A DNA stretch of 13,714 nucleotides from positions 1 through 13,714 of the forward strand of contig JAVEEE010000387.1 of the NCBI GenBank assembly GCA_030840615.1, read 5' to 3'. A model generated the notes under the pieces. That model worked only from the letters and a program-made list of their open reading frames with translations. It did no database searches and was not told the origin of the DNA. This DNA comes from Frankiaceae bacterium. Lineage in GTDB: Bacteria > Actinomycetota > Actinomycetes > JAFAQI01. Positions 6,946-13,156 of the stretch are shown in pieces. Within the stretch, counting starts at the first letter, position 1; every line of letters begins with the position of its first letter. The translations under genes and the position numbers were made by a program.

Positions 6946-8475
6946 ATGACTGCCCTGTCGCTCACGAAGACCAAGCTCTCCGACGTCAAGGCCGACGCGA
7001 TCATCGTCGGTGTCACCAGTGGTCGAGGCGGCCCGTTCCTCGTCCCCGGGTCCGAGGACGTCGACAAGAAGTTCAAGAAGCAGCTGGCAACGGCGCTCGC
7101 GGGGCTGGGGGCGACCGGCAAGCTGGGCGAGGTCACCAAGATGGCGACCCTCGGCGCCACGGCGGCCCCGACGCTGGTGGCGGTCGGCCTCGGCCCGGCC
7201 CCGGCCAAGGGCGCCCGCCACGAGAGGGAGACGCTGCGTCGAGCCGTCGGCACGGGGGTCCGTGCCCTCGCGGGCTCCGGGCGGGTGGCGACCGGCCTGG
7301 CTGCGGCGAACGGTGCCGCCGACGTGGACGACCTGCGCGCGGTGAGCGAGGGCGCGCTGCTGGGTGGCTACGCCTTCACGCGCTACCGGAGCGCCGCGTC
7401 GGCAAAGACCACCAAGAAGGCTGTCGGGACGGTGCTCGTCGTCGTACCCAACGACCGGGACAAGCCGGCCCGCGCGGTCGCCGACCGGGCGGCCGTCATC
7501 GGTGACGCTGTCTCGCTGTGTCGCGACCTGGTCAACACACCCCCCGCCGACCTGCATCCGGCCGAGTTCGCCCAGGCCGCGGTCGACGCGTGCGGCGCGG
7601 TCGGCTGCGACGTGGAAGTCCTCGACGAGAAGGCGCTCGCCGACGGCGGCTACGGCGGCATCCTCGGTGTGGGTGCCGGGTCCGTGCATCCGCCCCGGCT
7701 GGTGCGCATCGCCTACAGCTCGGGCCGCAAGTCACGCGCCACCGTGCACCTCGTCGGAAAGGGCATCACCTTCGACTCCGGCGGCCTGTCGCTCAAGCCG
7801 GCCGCAGCGATGGAGTGGATGAAGTCGGACATGGGCGGCGCCGCCGCGGTCATCGCGACCCTGCGCGCCGTGGCACAGCTCAAGCCGGACGTCGACGTCG
7901 TCGGCTGGGTGCCGACCGCGGAGAACATGCCGAGTGGTCACGCGATCCGCCCTTCGGACGTGCTCACGATGCGCGGCGGCAAGACCGTCGAGGTGCTCAA
8001 CACCGACGCGGAGGGGCGGTTGATCCTCGCGGACGCGCTGGTCCGCGCCGGCGAGGAGAAGCCCGACTACCTCATCGACATCGCGACGCTCACCGGTGCG
8101 CAGCTCGTCGCGCTCGGCGCGCACGTCTACGCGGTGATGGCCAACAACGACGAGCTGCGCACCGAGCTGGTCGCGTCGGCCACGAGCGCCGGCGAGCAGG
8201 CCTGGCCGATGCCGCTGCCGCCGGAGCTCCGCAAGTCGCTGGACTCGGAGGTCGCCGACATCTCCAACATCGGGGATCGCAACGGCGGGATGCTCACCGC
8301 GGGGCTGTTCCTCAAGGAGTTCGTCGCCGACGGGGTCAAATGGGCCCATCTCGACATCGCCGGCCCGAGCTACAACCAGGGCGAGCCGCACGGCTACACC
8401 CCGAAGGGCGGCACCGGGGTGCCGATCCGCACCCTGGTGGAGTTCGTGGAGCGCCTCGCCCAGAGCCACCCATAG
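6946..8475 (+). CDS. pepA: Leucyl aminopeptidase (M17 family, two-metal cytosolic aminopeptidase)
   Basis: This 509-residue enzyme removes N-terminal residues from peptides as a hexameric two-metal hydrolase. The N-terminal macro-like domain spans about 1-170 and the catalytic domain about 185-505. The M17 signature NTDAEGRL is at 352-359, giving metal ligands D354 and E356 and the catalytic R358. The other ligands and the active-site lysine lie in GKGITFDSGGLSLKP (271-285: K272, D277, K284) and in SDMGGAA (294-300: D295). AGPSYNQGEPHGYTPKGGTGVP, split as AGPSYN and GYTPKGGTG (about 466-490), is the usual C-terminal segment. All key residues are intact and the length is normal. It is divergent from gcvT, as pepB is in mycobacteria as far as I recall. 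Physiological role is probably general peptide turnover. Confidence 0.95.
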   Translation: MTALSLTKTKLSDVKADAIIVGVTSGRGGPFLVPGSEDVDKKFKKQLATALAGLGATGKLGEVTKMATLGATAAPTLVAVGLGPAPAKGARHERETLRRAVGTGVRALAGSGRVATGLAAANGAADVDDLRAVSEGALLGGYAFTRYRSAASAKTTKKAVGTVLVVVPNDRDKPARAVADRAAVIGDAVSLCRDLVNTPPADLHPAEFAQAAVDACGAVGCDVEVLDEKALADGGYGGILGVGAGSVHPPRLVRIAYSSGRKSRATVHLVGKGITFDSGGLSLKPAAAMEWMKSDMGGAAAVIATLRAVAQLKPDVDVVGWVPTAENMPSGHAIRPSDVLTMRGGKTVEVLNTDAEGRLILADALVRAGEEKPDYLIDIATLTGAQLVALGAHVYAVMANNDELRTELVASATSAGEQAWPMPLPPELRKSLDSEVADISNIGDRNGGMLTAGLFLKEFVADGVKWAHLDIAGPSYNQGEPHGYTPKGGTGVPIRTLVEFVERLAQSHP

Positions 8476-8516
8476 GGACCATTGAGACGGCGCGGGCGCG
8501 CGTCGACGTATAGCCC

Positions 8517-9191
8517 ATGCTGTCCCACTGGTCCGCGGCCGCGCTCGCCAAGACGAAGGTCACGGCACTCATCGCGACCTCGCTGGCCGCGGGCGGTGTC
8601 GGTGGTGCGGTGGCGCTGAGCCACATGGCACCGACCACCCACGTGATCACGCGCAGCGCCGCCTCGACGAGCGTCGATCCCGAGACGGCGGACAGCCAGG
8701 ACCCCGAGACCGTCGATGCCACGACGGGCGAACCCCAAACCGACGAGTCACAACCCGACGAGTCACAACCCGACGAGACACAACCCGACGAGAGCGGGTC
8801 CGGCGAGAGCGGGTCCGGCGGCCCCGCGGACTACACCCTTCCCCCCTGCCCGAGCGACGTCCGCAACCACGGCGACTACGTGTCATCGGTCGCGCAGTCG
8901 GCGCCCAAGGGCAAGGGCGCCCGGCATGGACACTGGGTGTCGCAGGCGGCGCACAGCGACTGTGGCAAGGCCGGCACCGACGCGGGCGCCGGTGATCCGG
9001 AGTCCGGTGACGCGTCGACCGGCGGCAGCCACCCGCCCAAAGCCGGCAAGGTCCACCACGGCAAGGCGCCCCACCACGTCGTACCGGAGCCGGATGGATC
9101 CGGCCCCGACGACTCGGCAGCGGTCGCGCCGACGTCCGGTGCGGGCCATCGCGGTGGCCACGCAGCGGGGCATGGCCCCTCCGGTCACTGA
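8517..9191 (+). CDS. Membrane-anchored protein with QPDES repeats, a duplicated HGxxVSxxAxS motif and a His-rich tail; function unknown
   Basis: This 224-residue protein starts with a short cytosolic segment and one hydrophobic helix (about 14-34), so it is a signal anchor or a signal peptide. Residues 50-103 are a low-complexity acidic stalk with DPET, QPDES and GESGS repeats. Residues 110-151 form the only compact part. It is bounded by C111 and C149, a possible disulfide, and holds an internal duplication, HGDYVSSVAQS (118-128) and HGHWVSQAAHS (137-147), ending SDCGK. I recall similar NHG..VS..A..SDCGK segments in other actinobacterial secreted proteins, but no function. The tail (152-224) is rich in Gly, Pro and His, with nine histidines after residue 170, and could bind metal. 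It lies 41 bp after pepA and 69 bp before lpdA on the same strand. No catalytic motif is visible. Confidence 0.75.
   Translation: MLSHWSAAALAKTKVTALIATSLAAGGVGGAVALSHMAPTTHVITRSAASTSVDPETADSQDPETVDATTGEPQTDESQPDESQPDETQPDESGSGESGSGGPADYTLPPCPSDVRNHGDYVSSVAQSAPKGKGARHGHWVSQAAHSDCGKAGTDAGAGDPESGDASTGGSHPPKAGKVHHGKAPHHVVPEPDGSGPDDSAAVAPTSGAGHRGGHAAGHGPSGH
8736..8819 (+). repeat. In-frame 15-bp tandem repeats in the stalk of the repeat protein
   Basis: Two adjacent 15-bp repeat families encode the stalk. The first is CAA-CCC-GAC-GAG-TCA (Gln-Pro-Asp-Glu-Ser), nearly perfect over about 3.8 copies at 8736-8792. The second is GAG-AGC-GGG-TCC-GGC, two exact copies at 8790-8819. Near identity at wobble positions points to recent slippage, so copy number may vary between strains. 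Confidence 0.9.
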
Positions 9192-9213
9192 CCCGCGCGC
9201 GGTCGCGCAGTGT

Positions 9214-9219
9214 GAGAAT
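9214..9219 (+). promoter_or_regulatory. Possible -10 element of the lpdA promoter
   Basis: GAGAAT lies inside TGTGAGAATGG, a composition common for actinobacterial -10 regions. It would start transcription near 9226, giving a leader of about 35 nt that includes the GAGGAG ribosome binding site. No good -35 sequence is visible about 17 bp upstream, so the call is weak. Confidence 0.3.
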
Positions 9220-9247
9220 GGACGTGACAACGACGTCGTCTCGCCGC

Positions 9248-9253
9248 GAGGAG
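9248..9253 (+). promoter_or_regulatory. Ribosome binding site of lpdA
   Basis: GAGGAG ends 7 nt before the GTG at 9261. This fixes that codon as the start and gives the normal short N-terminus before the FAD-binding glycine motif. Confidence 0.7.
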
Positions 9254-9260
9254 CCGTTCC

Positions 9261-10640
9261 GTGGCCGAAAGCCAGTCCGCCGATCTCGTGATCCTCGGTG
9301 CCGGTAGCGGGGGCTATGCCTGCGCGCTGCGCGCCGCCGAGCTCGGGCTGTCCGTGCTGATGGTCGAGCGCGACAAGGTGGGTGGCACCTGCCTGCACCG
9401 CGGCTGCATCCCCACCAAGGCTCTGCTGCACGCAGCAGAGGTGGCCGACGCGGCCCGCGAGGGCGAGAAGGTCGGGGTCCGTTCCTCGGTCGAGGGCATC
9501 GACATGAAAGCGGTCAACTCCTACAAGGACGGCGTCGTCGGGCGACTGTTCAAGGGCCTCACCGGGCTGGTCAAGAGCCGGAAGATCACGGTGGTCGAGG
9601 GTGCCGGCAAGCTGGTCGCCCCCAACGCCGTCGAGGTCGAAGGCACCCGCTACGAGGCCACCAAGGCCGTCGTCCTGGCGACCGGCTCCTACTCGCGGTC
9701 GCTGCCCGGTCTCGAGATCGACGGCGAGCGGGTCATCACCAGCGAGCAGGCGCTGCGACTCGACCGGGTGCCCGCCTCCGTCGTCGTGCTCGGTGGCGGC
9801 GTGATCGGGGTCGAGTTCGCGAGCGTGTGGCGGTCGTTCGGAGCCGACGTCACCGTCGTCGAGGCGCTGCCGCACCTGCTGCCGCTCGAGGAGGAGTCGA
9901 GCTCCAAGCTGTTGGAGCGCGCGTTCCGCAAGCGTGGCATCACCTTCTCCCTCGGCAAGAAGTTCAGCGAGGCGAAGACGACGGACTCGGGCGTGACGGT
10001 GACACTCGAGGACGGGACGACGTACGACGCGGGGCTGCTGCTCGTCGCTGTCGGTCGCGGCCCGGTCTCGGAAGGCCTCGGCTACGAGGAGGCCGGTCTG
10101 GAGATGGAGCGCGGCTTCGTCAAGGTCGACGCGCACTGCCAGACCAACGTGCCCAACGTCTATGCGATCGGTGACTTGCGTCCGGGTCTGCAGCTCGCCC
10201 ACGTCGGGTTCGCCGAGGGCATCATGGTCGCCGAGCGGGTGGCGGGGCAGAACCCGCCGGCCATCGACTACGACGGGGTGCCGCGCATCACCTACTGCGA
10301 GCCCGAAGTTGCGAGCGTCGGCATCACGGCGGCGCAGGCCAAGGAGCGCGGGCACGACGTGGTCGAGTTCACCTACGACCTGGCGGGCAACGGCAGGGCC
10401 CAGATCCTGCAGACGGCCGGCGCCTGCAAGGTCGTTGCGGTCAAAGACGGTCCGGTCCTCGGCGTACACATGGTTGGTTCACGGGTGGGTGACCTCATCG
10501 CGGAGGCGCAGCTCATCACCAACTGGGAGGCGCTGCCCGTCGAGGTCGCCCAGCTGATCCACCCGCACCCGACGTTGTCGGAGTCGGTCGGTGAGGCACA
10601 TCTCGCGCTGGCGGGTAAGCCGCTGCACGTGCATGGGTAG
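9261..10640 (+). CDS. lpdA: Dihydrolipoyl dehydrogenase (E3)
   Basis: E3 is the flavoprotein that reoxidises dihydrolipoyl groups of E2 or glycine cleavage H protein with NAD+. The 459-residue chain has the FAD motif GAGSGG (13-18) and the redox disulfide motif GGTCLHRGCIPTK (41-53; C44 and C49). It also has the ATG motif VVLATGS, the NAD-binding LGGGVIGVEFAS, the second FAD motif VYAIGD, and the C-terminal catalytic dyad in HPTLSE (H436, E441). GTG at 9261 is supported by GAGGAG. It lies 37 bp before the E2 gene on the same strand, so the pair probably forms an operon supplying 2-oxoglutarate and/or pyruvate dehydrogenase. It could also serve glycine cleavage with the nearby GcvT. Confidence 0.96.
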   Translation: MAESQSADLVILGAGSGGYACALRAAELGLSVLMVERDKVGGTCLHRGCIPTKALLHAAEVADAAREGEKVGVRSSVEGIDMKAVNSYKDGVVGRLFKGLTGLVKSRKITVVEGAGKLVAPNAVEVEGTRYEATKAVVLATGSYSRSLPGLEIDGERVITSEQALRLDRVPASVVVLGGGVIGVEFASVWRSFGADVTVVEALPHLLPLEEESSSKLLERAFRKRGITFSLGKKFSEAKTTDSGVTVTLEDGTTYDAGLLLVAVGRGPVSEGLGYEEAGLEMERGFVKVDAHCQTNVPNVYAIGDLRPGLQLAHVGFAEGIMVAERVAGQNPPAIDYDGVPRITYCEPEVASVGITAAQAKERGHDVVEFTYDLAGNGRAQILQTAGACKVVAVKDGPVLGVHMVGSRVGDLIAEAQLITNWEALPVEVAQLIHPHPTLSESVGEAHLALAGKPLHVHG

Positions 10641-10665
10641 CAACCAGAAACACTGACCTCTCGCC

Positions 10666-10675
10666 GGGAAGGAAG
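10666..10675 (+). promoter_or_regulatory. Ribosome binding site of the E2 gene
   Basis: GGGAAGGAAG is purine-rich and ends 2 nt before the ATG at 10678; its GGGAAGG core ends 5 nt before. It supports this start, which begins directly at the lipoyl domain (MSVSVTMPRLGESV). Confidence 0.6.
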
Positions 10676-10677
10676 AC

Positions 10678-12228
10678 ATGTCGGTCTCCGTGACCATGCC
10701 GCGCCTCGGCGAAAGCGTCTCCGAGGGCACCGTCACCCGCTGGCTGAAGAAGGAGGGTGACCAGGTCGAGGCAGACGAGCCGCTGCTCGAGGTCTCGACC
10801 GACAAGGTCGACACCGAGATCCCCTCCCCCGCCGCCGGCGTGCTGAAGTCCATCAAGGTCGGCGAGGACGAGACGGTCGAGGTCGGCTCCGAGCTCGCCG
10901 TCATCGACGACGGTGCCGGTGGTGGTGACGACGCGGAGTCGACCCAGCAGCCGGAGGAGAAGCCGGCGGAAACGGACGACGCGGCCGAGGACGCTGCCCA
11001 GGAAGCCGAGGCGCAGGAAGACAGTTCGCAGGGAGACAAGCCGCAGGGAGACAAGCCGCAGGAGCCCAGCGACGACGAGGAGCCGCCGGCCGAGCCGGAG
11101 CCCGAGGAGGAGTCAGCCGAGGCTGCGGAGGCGGACTCCGAGTCCGGCGAGGACAAGGGCGAGTCCGCGGCGTCGGCCAAGGAACGCGAGCAGGTAGCCG
11201 ACGACGAGGCAGCCGACGACGACGACGGCGGCGGCGAGAACGGCAGCGGCCCGTCCTACGTCACACCGCTCGTACGCCGGCTCGCCTCGGAGCACAACGT
11301 CGACCTGGCCGACGTTCAGGGCACCGGCGTGGGCGGTCGCATCCGCAAGCAGGACGTCATCGATGCCGCGAAGTCGACTGGTGGCAGGTCGCCGGAGCAG
11401 GAGGAGAAGGCCCAGCCGGCCGCGAGCCCGACGCCCAGCGCGAAGCCCGCTGCGGCGAAGTCCGCGTCGCCGACCTCGACGACGACCACCGAGCCGGACA
11501 CCAGCGTGCGCGGCAAGACGCAGAAGCTGTCGCGGCTGCGGACGGTCATCGCGCAACGGATGGTCGAGTCGCTGCAGGTCTCCGCCCAGCTCACCACCGT
11601 CGTCGAGGTCGATCTCACCCGGATCGCACGGCTGCGCGATCGGGCCAAGGCGGAGTTCGAGGCACGGGAAGGCGTGAAGCTTTCCTATCTGCCGTTCTTC
11701 GCGCTGGCGACATGTGAAGCGTTGCGCGAACACCCCGCGCTCAACTCGTCGATCGACCTCGAGTCCGGTACGGCGACCTACCACGATGCGGTGCATCTCG
11801 GCATCGCCGTCGACACGCCGCGCGGGTTGCTCGTGCCGGTCATCAAGGACGCCAGCGACCTCAACCTCGCCGGTCTGGCGCGCAAGATCGCGGATCTCGC
11901 GGAACGCACCCGCGGCAACCACATCACGCCGGATGAGCTCGGCGGCGGCACGTTCACACTGACCAACACCGGGTCACGCGGGGCGCTCTTCGACACGCCG
12001 ATCATCAACCAGCCCCAGGTCGGCATCCTCGGAACCGGCTCGGTCGTGAAGCGCGCGGTCGTCGTCGACGACCCGGACGTGGGTGAGGTCATCGCCGTAC
12101 GGCAGATGGTCTATCTCGCGTTGACCTACGACCACCGCATGGTCGACGGCGCTGACGCGGCGCGGTTCCTGACGACGGTGAAGGCGCGCCTCGAGGAGGG
12201 CGAGTTCGACAGCGAGGTCGGCCTCTGA
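10678..12228 (+). CDS. sucB: 2-oxo acid dehydrogenase E2 (dihydrolipoyllysine succinyl/acetyltransferase)
   Basis: E2 is the core acyltransferase of pyruvate/2-oxoglutarate dehydrogenase complexes. Domains in order are one lipoyl domain (1-78) with the lipoylated lysine in STDKVDTE (K43), a very acidic linker (about 80-190), the E1/E3-binding domain (about 193-232, YVTPLVRRLASEH to GRIRKQDVI), a Pro/Ala/Thr/Lys linker (about 235-278), and the catalytic domain (280-512) ending in YDHRMVDG with H486 and D490. At 516 residues it has one lipoyl domain, whereas many actinobacterial homologues carry two or three. The linker holds an exact 15-bp duplication. lpdA lies 37 bp upstream and no E1 gene is in the window. 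In actinobacteria one E2 often serves a mixed PDH/ODH complex, so sucB versus dlaT naming is uncertain. Confidence 0.94.
   Translation: MSVSVTMPRLGESVSEGTVTRWLKKEGDQVEADEPLLEVSTDKVDTEIPSPAAGVLKSIKVGEDETVEVGSELAVIDDGAGGGDDAESTQQPEEKPAETDDAAEDAAQEAEAQEDSSQGDKPQGDKPQEPSDDEEPPAEPEPEEESAEAAEADSESGEDKGESAASAKEREQVADDEAADDDDGGGENGSGPSYVTPLVRRLASEHNVDLADVQGTGVGGRIRKQDVIDAAKSTGGRSPEQEEKAQPAASPTPSAKPAAAKSASPTSTTTTEPDTSVRGKTQKLSRLRTVIAQRMVESLQVSAQLTTVVEVDLTRIARLRDRAKAEFEAREGVKLSYLPFFALATCEALREHPALNSSIDLESGTATYHDAVHLGIAVDTPRGLLVPVIKDASDLNLAGLARKIADLAERTRGNHITPDELGGGTFTLTNTGSRGALFDTPIINQPQVGILGTGSVVKRAVVVDDPDVGEVIAVRQMVYLALTYDHRMVDGADAARFLTTVKARLEEGEFDSEVGL
11029..11058 (+). repeat. Exact 15-bp tandem duplication in the E2 acidic linker
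   Basis: CAGGGAGACAAGCCG occurs twice in direct succession and encodes QGDKP twice (E2 residues 118-127). It keeps the frame and only lengthens the flexible linker, which suggests slippage. Confidence 0.85.
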
Positions 12229-12262
12229 CGTCACCCGGGCTAGCTCACGCAACGATGGTGGC

Positions 12263-13156
12263 ATGAGGGTCGTCGTCACGGGATCGTCCGGGCTGATCGG
12301 GACGGCATTGGTGACCAACCTTCGCGCCGACGGGCACGACGTCGTCAGGCTCGTGCGTCGAGCGCCCGGCTCCCCCGACGAGCGGCGGTGGGACCCGCCA
12401 ACTCGTGACCTCGACCCGGCCGCGCTCACCGGTGCCGACGCGGTCGTGCACCTTGCCGGCGTGGGCGTCGGCGACAAGCGCTGGACCGATGCACACAAGA
12501 AGGCGGTGCTCGACAGTCGCGTCGACGCGACGTCGACGATCGCCACAGCCATGGCCGCTGCCGCCGACGGCCCTCGCGTCCTCATCTCCTCCTCCGCAGT
12601 CGGTTTCTACGGCGACACCGGCGAGGAAGCCGTCGACGAGTCGGCCCCAAGTGGTCGGGGCTTCCTCGCCGACGTCGTCCGGCAGTGGGAGGCCGCGACC
12701 GCACCCGCCGAGCAGGCCGGCGTACGCGTCGTGCATGCACGCACCGGTGTCGTGCTGTCGGCCGACGGCGGCGCGTTGGGAAAGGTGCTGCCGCTGTTCA
12801 AGCTCGGGCTCGGCGGGCGCCTCGGGTCAGGCCGACAGTGGATGTCGTGGATCGCGTTGCCCGACCACATCGCCGCGCTGCGGTTCCTGCTCACCGCCGA
12901 CGGCATCAGCGGGCCCGTCAACAGCACGTCACCGGAGCCGGTGCGCAACCGCGACTACACCAAGGCCATCGCGCACGCGGTGCATCGACCAGCCCTCGCA
13001 ATAGTCCCGTCGGTTGCCCTTCGGGCCGCGCTCGGCGGGTTCGCCGACGAAGGCGTGCTCGTCAGCCAGCGCGTGCTACCTGGGCGACTCGAGGACGCCG
13101 GCTTCACCTTCACCTATGACGACGTCGACGGGGCGCTGAGCGCAATCGTCGGCTGA
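12263..13156 (+). CDS. TIGR01777-family SDR epimerase (YfcH-like, NAD(P)-binding)
   Basis: This 297-residue protein of the extended short-chain dehydrogenase type begins with the Rossmann motif VTGSSGLIGTAL (5-16). It has VHLAGVGVGDKRW (62-74), the serine-rich strand LISSSAVGFYGD (107-118) with the family's FYG motif, GFLADVVRQWEAAT (133-146), ARTGVVLS (159-166) and MSWIALPDH (193-201). The C-terminal DUF1731-like segment includes VLVSQRVLPGRLEDAGFTF, read as SQRVLPGRLEDAGF. The usual catalytic Tyr/Lys pair is modified in this family and its substrate is unknown; names such as nucleoside-diphosphate-sugar epimerase or SulA are transferred annotation. It follows the E2 gene by 34 bp. In mycobacteria the same pair precedes lipB/lipA. 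Its last 43 bp overlap the opposite-strand gene. Confidence 0.92.
   Translation: MRVVVTGSSGLIGTALVTNLRADGHDVVRLVRRAPGSPDERRWDPPTRDLDPAALTGADAVVHLAGVGVGDKRWTDAHKKAVLDSRVDATSTIATAMAAAADGPRVLISSSAVGFYGDTGEEAVDESAPSGRGFLADVVRQWEAATAPAEQAGVRVVHARTGVVLSADGGALGKVLPLFKLGLGGRLGSGRQWMSWIALPDHIAALRFLLTADGISGPVNSTSPEPVRNRDYTKAIAHAVHRPALAIVPSVALRAALGGFADEGVLVSQRVLPGRLEDAGFTFTYDDVDGALSAIVG

Noticed and set aside
9191..9213. GC-rich CGCGCGCGGTCGCGC stretch after the repeat-protein gene as a terminator
   Set aside because: The possible stem is short and ambiguous, with no T-run, and it directly precedes the likely lpdA promoter.
8883..10469. Long minus-strand open frame (about 528 codons) across lpdA
   Set aside because: It is a mirror of the strong GC-third-position bias of lpdA. 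The translation is low-complexity and His/Asp/Arg-rich with no family motif, whereas the plus strand gives a full E3.
12226..12240. TGACGTCA palindrome followed by CCCGGG just after the E2 stop
   Set aside because: Short palindromes are expected by chance at this GC content. There is no stem long enough for a terminator and no second copy elsewhere at a promoter.
12255..12266. Three-codon mini-ORF (ATG GTG GCA TGA) overlapping the epimerase ATG as ATGA
   Set aside because: It could support reinitiation, but it is too short to distinguish from chance and has no ribosome binding site.
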